Assembly: GCA_965200465.1 (NCBI GenBank)
Contig: OZ241358.1
Span: forward strand, 3,410,001-3,474,000
DNA from: Azophilus sp965200465
Lineage (GTDB): Bacteria; Pseudomonadota; Gammaproteobacteria; Pseudomonadales; Azotimanducaceae
DNA length: 64,000 nt
Direction: 5' to 3'
A program made the translations under genes and the position numbers. This document shows, piece by piece, positions 1 to 8,616 of the stretch. Each line of letters begins with the position of its first letter. The first letter of the stretch is position 1. The notes beneath the pieces were generated by a model. The model was given only the letters and a program-made list of their open reading frames with translations. It did not search any database and was not told the origin of the DNA.

Positions 1-30
1 AAGCCCCGGCCACCAAGATGGCCGGGGCTT
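1..30. terminator. Perfect 12-bp stem-loop, probable terminator
   Basis: A perfect inverted repeat: arms at 1-12 (AAGCCCCGGCCA) and 19-30 enclose a 6-nt loop. It lies about 84 nt beyond the stop of the leftward exported-protein gene, where a terminator would be expected. No T-run follows on the right, and the left side is outside the window, so intrinsic termination cannot be confirmed. A dispersed palindromic repeat is the alternative. Confidence 0.5.
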
Positions 31-113
31 AAGGCTTGCTCCGAACGCCGCGCAACGGCTTTCGGCCTACTCCTTAGCTGGAGAAATCAAAGCTCCAAAT
101 GCAGCGGGAATTC

Positions 114-2174
114 TCATCCAGAGAGAACAGTCGCTGTGGCGCTCGCCGCCGGCTGGAGCAAGGTTGAGTCTGATGGCCTATAGACCGCACGGTTCGGGTA
201 GAGGATGTCACCGCTCATAAGGACTCTGGAATCAGCAAGTCTCGCATCAGGATTTGCGTCGTCCAGGTGGAAGCAGTTTACCGGCGTTACAGTTAAATCC
301 CGCTCAAGAAAGGCGCAACCCGGTTCATGATCCATGGGTTGACGGCCACCGCTCATTGCGCCGGGCGGCGCGTAAAAGCGGGTGCCGGGTTGAAGCCCCG
401 TGCTGCCCCTTAGCTGGGCGGCTAGCGCACGTATGAAGTCGATAGGCCCGTAAATACGACCCGTGCTCAGCAAGCGCACCTCGCCCGGAGTGACGGCGGG
501 GCCAAGGGAGAGCGTGACGGAGCCTACTGGATGAGGGCCGCGGCTTCTGAGAATGCCGACATTGTCTGATTGAGTCCTGCCAATGACAATGGAGTTGTTG
601 TGCAGCGCATTGCCGCTGGTTCGGATCATGTGCTGGACCTCAAGGTCGCCGTTGGACAGGAGGTCGCACCGTCCCCCGCCCGCGCTCCAGCCGCCGCCCA
701 AGGCACTGGCGATGTTGTTGCTTGTATAAACCCCAGTGGCGCCGTTGCGCAGGGGGGCGTTAGCTGTCAACTCGCCGAAGTAGCGGGCGCCGTCTTCGCC
801 AGCGCAGTTGATGAAAACGCTGCAGACCGTAGCTGGAGGGGTCACGCTGGCGCATGTTGTCCTAAGGAAGGAAGTAATTTCCGCATCACCAGCTCGGCTT
901 ACCCCATAGGCGTAGGCTTTGACGGCGATGTTCTGGTAGTTGAGCTCGCCCAGGGAAGTGCCGACCGGCCCGTCGGCGGCCCCGTTGAGGTTGAAGTCCA
1001 AGGACAGCGCCGCATTGAACCGCGAGGGCGTCAGGTCGGCGGTGCCGCCGGGAACGTAGATCACCGGCGTCGCGGCGAGCCCCTCAATCGGCACGCTCAG
1101 CGTCGCCCTCTCCCTGGCCCCGTCCACCGTGAACTGCTTGGCGCCCTCCGCGCGCTGGTTCGCGCCCAGCACCATCATGTCGCCCGCCTGGAACGGCCCC
1201 GACACGACCACGTCCGCCGTGCCGCCCAAGGAGGTGTCCAAGTTGCCGCCGACAACCGCCAGGGCCTGCGTCCTCAAAGTCCGCGGGATGGCGGCGCCGC
1301 TCGCCAGCACGATGGACAGCGTACCAACCCTCAGGCCCTGCACCTTGCGGGCGGCCGCCCCCGCCATCGTGACCTCCACGCCGTCGGAGATGACCTTGCG
1401 GTCCTCAATGTCCACCACGGCCCTGTTGTTCGCGGTGCTGCCCGCCGGCCCCAGCGACGCCGTCAGCGCCGGAGCGAGCCGGATGGCGATGGAGTCGTCG
1501 GACCCACCCGCTTGGGGCTGAGCCCCGATGCTCGGAAGGCCGGAGACCGGGTCCTGGTAGCCGGACGCGCCGCTTATGCTCGCCGGGAAGGGGTTGGCGA
1601 CGGAGCGGGTGGGCTCAATGGACGACTTTATCGTCACGCCGCGAACTTGGGCGTTGACCGCCGCAGTCGGGTTCAGAACCACCGGGGTCACCTGCAGCGA
1701 CGGCGGCCGGAACCACAGAAGATTCCGCGTCGCGTCGTGGACGTCATCGACCTCCGTCTCGATCTTCACCGAGAAGGTGACGGTCGTGTCGCCCGTGTTG
1801 CCGCCTCCCTTGAGAGCCCTTGACACGTCGCCGCTCTCGTTGGTGCCCTCATAGTACTTCAGGTCGTTGGCGGTGACCGGCGCCGCAAAGGTCGCACCCT
1901 CCAGGGTGAAGGTGATGTCGGCCTCGTTGTTGACGGCCAGCGCGGCGTTGGCGTCGTTGGTGGCCTCGGACGCGATGACCAACTCAATGCCCACCTCGCT
2001 GGTGTCCCGAACCATCACCACCTGCTGCCCCTGCGGAGTCCCGAAGTACTCCAACGCCACAACCATGCTCGGAACGTTGTTCTGCTTTATGGTCACCGAC
2101 TGGCCCAAGGCGCCCGCCGAAAGCAGAATGCCCGCCGTCAGCAGCAGGGCCGAACGCATTGCCTGCTCAATCAT
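114..2174 (-). CDS. Exported protein of unknown function, 686 aa
   Basis: No family is recognised. The start chosen (ATG at 2174) has a GGAG-type ribosome-binding site about 9 nt upstream and opens directly into a signal peptide (MIEQAMRSALLLTAGILLSA, likely cleavage after ALGQ). The mature protein is rich in Gly, Ala, Val and Thr with many short beta-like stretches, as in secreted or surface proteins. Its only cysteines cluster in the last third. It is the last gene of a leftward run that starts with rhamnose and secretin genes, but a 340-nt gap with its own promoter-like sequence and a 17-base homopolymer separates it from gspD. Being a type II secretion substrate is a guess from position only. 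Confidence 0.75.
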   Translation of the reverse strand: MIEQAMRSALLLTAGILLSAGALGQSVTIKQNNVPSMVVALEYFGTPQGQQVVMVRDTSEVGIELVIASEATNDANAALAVNNEADITFTLEGATFAAPVTANDLKYYEGTNESGDVSRALKGGGNTGDTTVTFSVKIETEVDDVHDATRNLLWFRPPSLQVTPVVLNPTAAVNAQVRGVTIKSSIEPTRSVANPFPASISGASGYQDPVSGLPSIGAQPQAGGSDDSIAIRLAPALTASLGPAGSTANNRAVVDIEDRKVISDGVEVTMAGAAARKVQGLRVGTLSIVLASGAAIPRTLRTQALAVVGGNLDTSLGGTADVVVSGPFQAGDMMVLGANQRAEGAKQFTVDGARERATLSVPIEGLAATPVIYVPGGTADLTPSRFNAALSLDFNLNGAADGPVGTSLGELNYQNIAVKAYAYGVSRAGDAEITSFLRTTCASVTPPATVCSVFINCAGEDGARYFGELTANAPLRNGATGVYTSNNIASALGGGWSAGGGRCDLLSNGDLEVQHMIRTSGNALHNNSIVIGRTQSDNVGILRSRGPHPVGSVTLSLGPAVTPGEVRLLSTGRIYGPIDFIRALAAQLRGSTGLQPGTRFYAPPGAMSGGRQPMDHEPGCAFLERDLTVTPVNCFHLDDANPDARLADSRVLMSGDILYPNRAVYRPSDSTLLQPAASATATVLSG

Positions 2175-2274
2175 GTCAAATTCTCCATTTGCTGGGGCGA
2201 AATTCCCATCAGAATAACAATTCCGTCCATCCAATCAACAATCTTGGCACCAGTCAAGCCCCCCCGAACGCGGC

Positions 2275-2302
2275 ATTTTAAGACGCTTAACTTGGAGTGC
2301 AA
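2275..2302 (-). promoter_or_regulatory. Candidate sigma-70 promoter of the exported-protein gene
   Basis: On the minus strand TTGCAC (2302-2297) and TAAAAT (2280-2275) are separated by 16 nt, giving -35 and -10 elements about 100 nt upstream of the start at 2174. The sequence here is much more A+T-rich than the neighbourhood. Only consensus similarity supports it. Confidence 0.4.
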
Positions 2303-2444
2303 CACATATTTTAGAGTAAGTCAAGAGCATCCTCCGCCTTCGCCCAGCCCCTGATGAAAGGTGCGCCTATTGAGGCGATGTGCAGAGCAGAGCCCTGCTT
2401 GGGCAACAGCGGACCTTAGCTGGCCACCCCGCAGGCGCCGCCAC

Positions 2445-2461
2445 GGGGGGGGGGGGGGGGG
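2445..2461. repeat. 17-base G homopolymer between gspD and the exported-protein gene
   Basis: Seventeen consecutive G on the plus strand (C on the coding strand of the flanking genes). It lies 54 nt after the gspD stop and about 270 nt before the start of the next gene, upstream of the candidate promoter. Other G or C runs in the window are about 7 or shorter, apart from the 15-base tract at 37988-38002. Such tracts vary in length by slippage; a poly-G sequencing or assembly artefact is possible. Confidence 0.9.
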
Positions 2462-2514
2462 TACGATAAAGCATGGGGACATGGCGAACTCGCTCACTTC
2501 AACCTAAGGGCAGT

Positions 2515-4728
2515 TTACTCAGCGATATGGCGCTGATGCAACTCCAATTTGCTCTTGATTTCCTGGGTGAGCCTGGAGCCTTCGGAGTGATCCCGGATCA
2601 CATAAGGGGTCACCATCACCATCAATTCGGTGCGGTCGCCCTGATAGGTGTCCCTGCGGAACAGCCGCCCAAGCAGCGGCACTTTGCCCAGGCCGGGGAT
2701 GCCCGTTTGCCCAAGGCTGCGGTTTTCGGCTATCAGCCCGCCCATCAACAGCGAGCCGCCGTCCTGCAGCGTTAGGCTGGTGCTTAAGCTGCGGTTGAGG
2801 ATGGTGGGCGAGCCGCCTAGGCTGGTGGCGGCGGAGGGGCGGGCTTCGCTGAGTTCCTGTTGAATGCTGACGTCCACCAAGCCGCTGGCCTGCACCACCG
2901 GGGTAATCGTCAGGGTGACGCCGGTTCTGCGGTAGCTGACCTGCTGCAGCACGTTGCTGGAGCCGCCCACCTGCACGGACCCTTGGGATATCTCGGTGAT
3001 GACGGGGATCTCGTTGCCCACCTGTATGTTGGCCTCTTCGCCGCTCTTCACCAGAACCTTCGGCTGCGAGCGGATGGACACCTTGTCGTCTTCGTAGTAC
3101 AGGTTAAGCGCCGCCCGCACTGCGCCGGCATTGTTCAGGTTTAAGGAAAACCCCTTGTCGCTGAGGCCCAGCTCGCGGGTGCCGCCCTCGAGTGTGTAGT
3201 CAACGTTGCCGATGTCGATGCCGCTGTTTTTCAGCAGGAAGTCGAAGCCGCTGCCCTCCTCCTCCGTTAAGGTGATTTCGGCGATCAGCACCTCGATCAG
3301 CACCGAAGGAACGGGCTTGTCCAGCTGCTTGACGACCTTGTGGATCTCGGCCCACTGCTCGCCGGAGCCGCGGAAGATCAGCAGGTTGCGCTTTTCGTCC
3401 ACCACTATGGGGCTGTCCCGCACGGCCCCGCCGGTGCGTCCCTGGCCAGCGCCCCCCTCACCGCCGGAGATTCCACCCCGCTCCCCGGCCGAACCCGAAT
3501 CGGCCAAGCTGCCGCCGACCAGTTGGTAAAGGGTGTCGATGATGTCGGAAATTTGCGTGTTCTTGACTTCGTAGGTGAAAAAGCCCTGCTCGACTTCGCC
3601 TTGATGGGCGACGTCGAAGCGCGAGATCCAGTCGGTGACGTGGTCGAGCAATTTCTGGCCCTGGGCGAATATGACCAACTTGCCGAGTTCGTCGAACGGC
3701 AGGAAGATGACGTTGCCGTTGCGCCGGCCGGCGTTGTAGCCCTCGCCCACAAGAACTTCCTCAATGACTTTGGCGAGCGCGTCCGGCGTTAGGTACTCGG
3801 GCTCGACAATCAGGCCGTGCTGGCCGCGCAGGAACGGCTGGTCTAGGACTTCGATCAATTCAAGGGCTTGCCCCACCCGCTCCGGAGTGCCTTTGAGCAG
3901 CACGGAGTTGCGCTCCACGTCGTCCCTTGCGGACAGGTCGCTTTGCGGAAATGCCTCCCGCAGCATGCTGACCACCTCGTTGGGCCTGGCCGCCATCAAC
4001 GGCACCAGCTGGAACACCGTGCGGTGGGTGGCCGGCACCTCCGGCAGGGTGCGCCCGCTGATGAGCAGCGGAATCTCGCCGGTGGTGATGTCCTGGGTGG
4101 CGACGAAGGTGAGAACCCCGTCCCGCTCGCGTATGGTGACGCCGTACTCCTGCAGGACTTGGCGGGCGGTTTCGAAGAATTGGCGCGGCGTCACCGCTTC
4201 GGTGAGGCGCAGGGTCACCAGGTCCGATTTCTGCTGCAGCCCGGGGGAGATGACGAAGGACATGCCCAGCTCCGTGCCGAAGACTTCGTTGATGAAGGCG
4301 ACAATGGGCACCCCGTTGAAGGCGGCTTCAATGGGGGGGCCCGCAAGGTCCGCTCCCAGTTCGTCGGCGGCGCCTCTGGCCCTGGTCCTGGTGATGCGAA
4401 CGCCTGGAGTGGGTTCGTACCTTGAGCTAGGCGGCGCCTCCTGTTGCGCGGCGCCTTCGCCGGCGCCTGCATCAGGGTCGGTTGACGGCGGACGAATGGG
4501 CTCCGGGAGAGGCCCCACCTCAAAGCTGGTGCAGGACGCCAAGCCGATGCATAGGGCAAGGGCGCCGAACCGCCGAAATGTCCGCCCAAGATGCCTGCGC
4601 CGGCGGAAATGCAGTAGGAAGCAAATGCTCAAGGAGTTTGCCGTCAGGTGGCCGAGGTTGCGCAATAGTGCGCCGAACATTGGGTGGATGGCAAGTTTTT
4701 GCAGTTTAGCTGGCGTTTTCGGCCGCAT
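2515..4728 (-). CDS. gspD: Type II secretion system secretin GspD
   Basis: Outer-membrane secretin, the exit pore of type II secretion. At 737 aa it has the usual family length. The N-terminal part carries the N0-N3 repeats, one interrupted by a Gly/Ser-rich loop near residues 395-420. The C-terminal secretin domain ends with the typical VPLLGRLFRR and ELMVMVTPYVI stretches. Near residue 66 a hydrophobic run ending LASC looks like a lipobox, so the real start may be downstream of 4728; ATG at 4680 is one alternative, and no start has a convincing ribosome-binding site. The long start overlaps the end of gspC by 23 nt. No other gsp genes are present, so the rest of the machine must be encoded elsewhere. 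Confidence 0.92.
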   Translation of the reverse strand: MRPKTPAKLQKLAIHPMFGALLRNLGHLTANSLSICFLLHFRRRRHLGRTFRRFGALALCIGLASCTSFEVGPLPEPIRPPSTDPDAGAGEGAAQQEAPPSSRYEPTPGVRITRTRARGAADELGADLAGPPIEAAFNGVPIVAFINEVFGTELGMSFVISPGLQQKSDLVTLRLTEAVTPRQFFETARQVLQEYGVTIRERDGVLTFVATQDITTGEIPLLISGRTLPEVPATHRTVFQLVPLMAARPNEVVSMLREAFPQSDLSARDDVERNSVLLKGTPERVGQALELIEVLDQPFLRGQHGLIVEPEYLTPDALAKVIEEVLVGEGYNAGRRNGNVIFLPFDELGKLVIFAQGQKLLDHVTDWISRFDVAHQGEVEQGFFTYEVKNTQISDIIDTLYQLVGGSLADSGSAGERGGISGGEGGAGQGRTGGAVRDSPIVVDEKRNLLIFRGSGEQWAEIHKVVKQLDKPVPSVLIEVLIAEITLTEEEGSGFDFLLKNSGIDIGNVDYTLEGGTRELGLSDKGFSLNLNNAGAVRAALNLYYEDDKVSIRSQPKVLVKSGEEANIQVGNEIPVITEISQGSVQVGGSSNVLQQVSYRRTGVTLTITPVVQASGLVDVSIQQELSEARPSAATSLGGSPTILNRSLSTSLTLQDGGSLLMGGLIAENRSLGQTGIPGLGKVPLLGRLFRRDTYQGDRTELMVMVTPYVIRDHSEGSRLTQEIKSKLELHQRHIAE

Positions 4729-5278
4729 TGGGCGCCGCCGCCGCTTCCACTTCCGGGAATAAGAGCAGGCTGTATTGTTGCTGGCTGGCGTCCGTCAGCG
4801 TCAGCCGATTGTCGCTCACCGCCGTCAAGCTGCGGCCGTCCGGCAGTTGGTCGCCGATGTCCAAGCGCTGCACTGCGCCGTCCTCCAAGATCAACAGAAT
4901 GGAGGTGCGCTCCGGCACGGCCAGCACGCCGACGAATCCCATTTCCCGCAGTTCCGGGTTCAGGCCTGCAGGCCCACCCGCGGTAATTTTCGCTTGACGT
5001 TGCACCTCCTGCAGGGAAATGCCCCAGCGCGAGCTTTGCATGAAGTCCTCCAAGTCCTCCTGCAGCGAAGCCACGTCGGTTGCCGCCTCGGGCGCCGCCA
5101 ACGTCGAGGAAAGCTGCGGCGGCGCGGCAACGGGCAAAGCCAGCGCCAGCACCGCCGCCAAGAGCCAAAGCCCGGCGGCCAGCAGCGCCGGCCTTCTGAC
5201 TTGGGGGCGGGACAACCCCAACTTGGCGAAAAGATTCTCCAGAACCGCTGGGATGCCTGTGTTTGCAAGCCGTTGCAT
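4706..5278 (-). CDS. gspC: Type II secretion inner-membrane protein GspC
   Basis: Links the inner-membrane assembly platform to the secretin. It is 190 aa with a short cytoplasmic N-terminus, one membrane helix near residues 30-52 (LLAAGLWLLAAVLALALPV), a linker, and a C-terminal homology region of beta strands (about 95-175, for example ILLILEDGAVQRLDIGDQL). There is no PDZ or coiled-coil C-terminal domain, so it is a short form. It sits 9 nt after rmlD and directly before gspD, the normal gspC-gspD order, which supports the call more than the weak sequence signature does. Confidence 0.8.
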   Translation of the reverse strand: MQRLANTGIPAVLENLFAKLGLSRPQVRRPALLAAGLWLLAAVLALALPVAAPPQLSSTLAAPEAATDVASLQEDLEDFMQSSRWGISLQEVQRQAKITAGGPAGLNPELREMGFVGVLAVPERTSILLILEDGAVQRLDIGDQLPDGRSLTAVSDNRLTLTDASQQQYSLLLFPEVEAAAAPNAAENAS

Positions 5279-5287
5279 GACGCCAGT

Positions 5288-6160
5288 TTACGCCAACCGC
5301 CGCACGATGCCGGCCAATTCGGGGCGCCAATCCGCCGCGGTTATTCCAAAGGCCCCGTGCAGGCGAGCGCCGTCGAGCACGGAGTTGAGCGGCCGGGGGG
5401 CTCGGGCGGCGTACTCCTGCGTTGTCACCGCCCGCAGCCGCGGCGTCCGCCCTGCCCCGGGGCGTTTGCCGGCGGCGGCGAAGATGGCGGCGGCGAACCC
5501 GTGCCAAGTGGTCGGCGGCCGGGAGGCTAGGTGGTACAGGCCGTAGTCGGCGCCATTGGCCAGCCCCTGCAGGATGGTCCAGATGGCGGCGGCTATGCTT
5601 GGCGCGGCGCTGGGCGTTCCGCGCTGGTCGGCGACCACGCGAATTTCCCGCCGCGCCGCCAAGCGCAGCATGGTCTTGACGAAGTTGGCGCCGACGGCGC
5701 TGAACACCCAGGAGACCCTTAAAATCAGATGCGCCGGCAACGCCTGCGCCACTTCCCGTTCGCCCTGCAGCTTGCTTAGGCCGTAGATGCTGAGCGGCGC
5801 CGGGGCATCCGTTTCCGCATAGGGTGCCGCCTTTTCCCCGTCAAAGACATAGTCGGTGGAAAGATGCAGCATGGGGCAATTCGCCGCCGCGCAGGCTGCG
5901 GCTAGGCGGCGCGGCGCAGCGGCGTTTGCGGCGAAGGCTAGCTGCGGCTCGTCCTCGGCTTGGTCAACCTTGGTGTAGCCCGCCGCGTTGACCAAAAAGT
6001 CCGGACGCCACTTGGCGAAGCCCGCCTCTATGCTGGCCGGGTCGCAGATGTTTAAGTCCCGGGACGACGGCGCCGCCAAGGCCACTTGCGGCGGCGCGGC
6101 GGCCTGCAGGGCGGAGCCGATTTGGCCGGTTCCGCCGGTGATGAGGACTCTGCGGAACAT
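5288..6160 (-). CDS. rmlD: dTDP-4-dehydrorhamnose reductase RmlD
   Basis: Last step of dTDP-L-rhamnose synthesis: NAD(P)H reduction of dTDP-4-keto-rhamnose. It is an extended short-chain dehydrogenase of 290 aa with an N-terminal dinucleotide motif (GGTGQIG, residues 9-15), the catalytic Tyr-x-x-x-Lys in YGLSKLQGE, and the substrate loop typical of RmlD (TDYVFDGE). It lies 9 nt after rmlC and 9 nt before gspC, so it is part of a compact minus-strand operon. The sugar probably feeds LPS O-antigen or exopolysaccharide made with the adjacent glycosyltransferase. Confidence 0.95.
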   Translation of the reverse strand: MFRRVLITGGTGQIGSALQAAAPPQVALAAPSSRDLNICDPASIEAGFAKWRPDFLVNAAGYTKVDQAEDEPQLAFAANAAAPRRLAAACAAANCPMLHLSTDYVFDGEKAAPYAETDAPAPLSIYGLSKLQGEREVAQALPAHLILRVSWVFSAVGANFVKTMLRLAARREIRVVADQRGTPSAAPSIAAAIWTILQGLANGADYGLYHLASRPPTTWHGFAAAIFAAAGKRPGAGRTPRLRAVTTQEYAARAPRPLNSVLDGARLHGAFGITAADWRPELAGIVRRLA

Positions 6161-6169
6161 TCCGGCCCC

Positions 6170-6709
6170 CTAGGACTTCAAGTAGTCCCGCAGGCTGGGA
6201 TTGGCGGCGTCCCGAGGGGATAGGGCGGGCGCCTTAAGGGGCCAATCGATGGCGAGCTGCGGGTCGTTCCAAAGCAGGCCCTGCTCGTCCTCCGGGCGAT
6301 AAAAGTCCGTGCATTTGTAAACTAGGTCGGCGCCCTCCGACAGAACGCAGAACCCGTGCGCGTAGCCCGGAGGGATGTAGAGCTGCCTGTGGTTGGCGGC
6401 GCTGAGCTCCACGCCCACCCAGCGTCGAAAGGACGGGGATTGCGGGTCCACGTCGGCCGCCACGTCCCAGACGCGGCCGGACAGCACACTCACCAATTTG
6501 CCTTGCGGATGGCGTTCCTGCAGGTGCAGGCCCCTCAGCACGCCGCGCTTGGAGTGGGAGTGGTTGTCTTGAACGAATTCGACGTCAAGGCCCGGCAGGG
6601 CCGCGTAGCGGCCTCTGTGGTAGCGCTCCAGGAAGAATCCCCGGTCGTCATGGTGGACGTCGGGGTGCAGGATCAAGACGCCGGGGAGCGCGGTCTCTTC
6701 GGCTTTCAT
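6170..6709 (-). CDS. rmlC: dTDP-4-dehydrorhamnose 3,5-epimerase RmlC
   Basis: Cupin epimerase for the third step of dTDP-L-rhamnose synthesis. The 179-aa protein begins at ATG 6709, which overlaps the rmlB stop in an ATGA junction; the frame stays open further upstream, but that would run into rmlB. Visible motifs are the active-site region HHDDRGFFLERY, the DNHSHSKRGVLRG strand and YIPPGYAHGF. Its length matches the family. Confidence 0.95.
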   Translation of the reverse strand: MKAEETALPGVLILHPDVHHDDRGFFLERYHRGRYAALPGLDVEFVQDNHSHSKRGVLRGLHLQERHPQGKLVSVLSGRVWDVAADVDPQSPSFRRWVGVELSAANHRQLYIPPGYAHGFCVLSEGADLVYKCTDFYRPEDEQGLLWNDPQLAIDWPLKAPALSPRDAANPSLRDYLKS

Positions 6710-7707
6710 TGAGGGTCCGCACCCCACCAATGGCGGTTGTCCAGATACCACGCCACCGTCCGCCGAACGCCGCCGTCGAAATCCGTCCTCGCCCGCCAGC
6801 CCAGCTCCCGCTGAATGCGGCTGCTGTCGATGGCGTAGCGGCGGTCGTGGCCAGGCCGGTCGGGCACGAACTCGACTTGGCTGCGGTCCGCGGGGTTGGC
6901 GCCGGTCAGTTCCGCCAAGGCCTTCAACACCGTTTCGGCCACCTCCAAATTGGTCTTTTCGCAGTTGCCGCCGATGTTGTACGTCGCGCCGACGGCGCCC
7001 CGCTCCAGCACCGCCACCAAGCCGCGCACGTGATCTTCAACATGCAGCCAATCCCGCACCTGTTGTCCGTCCCCGTAGAGCGGCGCCGGCTGGCCGCGCA
7101 GGCCGCGCAGGATGACCACCGGGATGAGCTTTTCGGGAAATTGGTAGGGGCCGTAGTTGTTGGAGCAGTTGGTGATGATGGCCGGGACGCCGTAGGTGCC
7201 CCACCAGGCGCGCACCAGATGGTCGGAGGCCGCCTTGGACGCGGAGTACGGAGAGTTCGGGCGGTAGGGGGTGGCTTCGGTGAAGGCGCCTTCGGCGCCC
7301 AGGGCGCCGTAAACCTCATCGGTGGAGACGTGAATGAAGCGGAAGTCGCCATTGCCGGCGGCGCAATACTCCCTGGCCGCCTCCAACAGCGCGTGGGTGC
7401 CGAGAATGTTGGTGCGGATGAAGGCCGCCGGCCCGTCAATGGAGCGGTCAACATGGGATTCCGCCGCCAAGTGGAACAGCGCATCCGGCGCAAAGTCGAA
7501 GATCAGGGAGCGAATGCGTTCGGCCTCGCAGACATCCACGATCTCCAGGCGATGGTTGGCGCAGCCGGCGACGGCGGCCAAGTTGGCTGGGTTGCCGGCG
7601 TAGGTGAGCTTGTCCAGGTTCAGCACCTCGTCGCCGCGCCATGCAACTAGATGGCGCACCAGAGCCGAGCCGATGAAGCCGGCGCCGCCAGTGACGACTA
7701 TTCTCAC
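6706..7707 (-). CDS. rmlB: dTDP-glucose 4,6-dehydratase RmlB
   Basis: Makes dTDP-4-keto-6-deoxyglucose, the rhamnose precursor. The 333-aa extended SDR has GGAGFIGSAL at residues 7-16, the STDEVYG signature and a catalytic YSASKAASDH. It starts the rmlB-rmlC-rmlD run and lies 37 nt after the glycosyltransferase. No rmlA (glucose-1-phosphate thymidylyltransferase) is in the window, so the first step is encoded elsewhere. Confidence 0.96.
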   Translation of the reverse strand: MRIVVTGGAGFIGSALVRHLVAWRGDEVLNLDKLTYAGNPANLAAVAGCANHRLEIVDVCEAERIRSLIFDFAPDALFHLAAESHVDRSIDGPAAFIRTNILGTHALLEAAREYCAAGNGDFRFIHVSTDEVYGALGAEGAFTEATPYRPNSPYSASKAASDHLVRAWWGTYGVPAIITNCSNNYGPYQFPEKLIPVVILRGLRGQPAPLYGDGQQVRDWLHVEDHVRGLVAVLERGAVGATYNIGGNCEKTNLEVAETVLKALAELTGANPADRSQVEFVPDRPGHDRRYAIDSSRIQRELGWRARTDFDGGVRRTVAWYLDNRHWWGADPQ

Positions 7708-7744
7708 GGCGTGCTGGAGGCGGCGCGTCCGCCGGCCGGCCCCA

Positions 7745-8572
7745 TCACAGCAGGCGCCAGCCGTAACGCGAAAAAAAGCGGCACCCGGACAGCGTGAAGT
7801 GCAGGCTGCGCCTTAAGCCCCGGCGGGCGGTGCGGCCGCCGTAGTGGCGAATTCGCATCGTCGGCAGTTCGCGGATTTCGCCGTGGGCGGCCAACCGCCG
7901 GCAGAGGTCGAAGTCCTCGAAGTAAAGGAAGTAGCGGGGGTCGAAACCGCCGACGGCCCGCAGCGCGGACGTCCGGCAGGCCATGAAGCAGCCGCTGAGG
8001 AGCTCCACGGGTTCGCTCTGGACGGCGGGGAGCCTGTCGCTGTAAACATAGGCGCCCAGCCGCCGCCCGAAGTAGCCCGACGATACTTCCGCGGACAGGG
8101 CCCGCAGCAGCAGCGTGAGCACCGATGGCATGCGCTTGGCCAACTTGGCGTATTGGCCGGCGGCGTCATGCCCCTGGGGGCCCACGGCGATCGCGCATGG
8201 ATGCGCTTGCAGGAACTGCAAGCCTTGCAGCAGGGCGTCCGGCGCCATCACCACGTCTGGATTGGAGATGAAGTGGAAGTTCGCCCGAGTGCGCCGAATG
8301 GCCAGGTTTTGGGCGGCGCCGTAGCCGACATTGCCTTGGCCGCAGATGAATTCCCATAGCGCTTGACCGCCAGCGGCGCGATGCGGCGCCAAAGCCTCCT
8401 TGACCGCGGCGGCGCCCTCCGGGCCATCGTTGCAAAGGGCGTAAACCGCCACCTGCCCGGCGCCGCTCTCGACAAGCCTGCCAACGGCCGCCGCCAAGCT
8501 ATCCAGAAATCGAACCAGGGTTGTGCGCGGCGTCCGCCAAGTCACGAAGCCGATGGACACGGAGGCGCTCAT
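7745..8572 (-). CDS. Family 2 glycosyltransferase, probable rhamnosyltransferase
   Basis: A 275-aa GT-A fold transferase. The start at ATG 8572 removes an upstream stretch that would run into tRNA sequence. Motifs are the nucleotide-sugar region ISNPDVVMAPDAL and the acceptor-side FDPRYFLYFEDFDLCRRL, as in WbbL-like rhamnosyltransferases. Its place directly upstream of rmlBCD supports dTDP-rhamnose as donor, but the donor and acceptor cannot be read from the sequence. It is probably cytoplasmic or membrane-peripheral. Confidence 0.85.
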   Translation of the reverse strand: MSASVSIGFVTWRTPRTTLVRFLDSLAAAVGRLVESGAGQVAVYALCNDGPEGAAAVKEALAPHRAAGGQALWEFICGQGNVGYGAAQNLAIRRTRANFHFISNPDVVMAPDALLQGLQFLQAHPCAIAVGPQGHDAAGQYAKLAKRMPSVLTLLLRALSAEVSSGYFGRRLGAYVYSDRLPAVQSEPVELLSGCFMACRTSALRAVGGFDPRYFLYFEDFDLCRRLAAHGEIRELPTMRIRHYGGRTARRGLRRSLHFTLSGCRFFSRYGWRLL

Positions 8573-8616
8573 GGCGAACCAACCCAACCTGCGAACTGTC
8601 CTGTCGATGCCGAAAC

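Noticed and set aside
570..1823. Long plus-strand frame antisense to the exported-protein gene
   Set aside because: It mirrors the codon structure of the real gene, has no start signals and is Arg/Gly-rich as expected of a shadow frame in G+C-rich DNA.
2290..2482. Short minus-strand frame from ATG 2482 through the 17-C tract (MSPCFIVPPPPPPWRRLRGG)
   Set aside because: No ribosome-binding site, no similarity and a composition like non-coding sequence; the Pro run is a by-product of the homopolymer.
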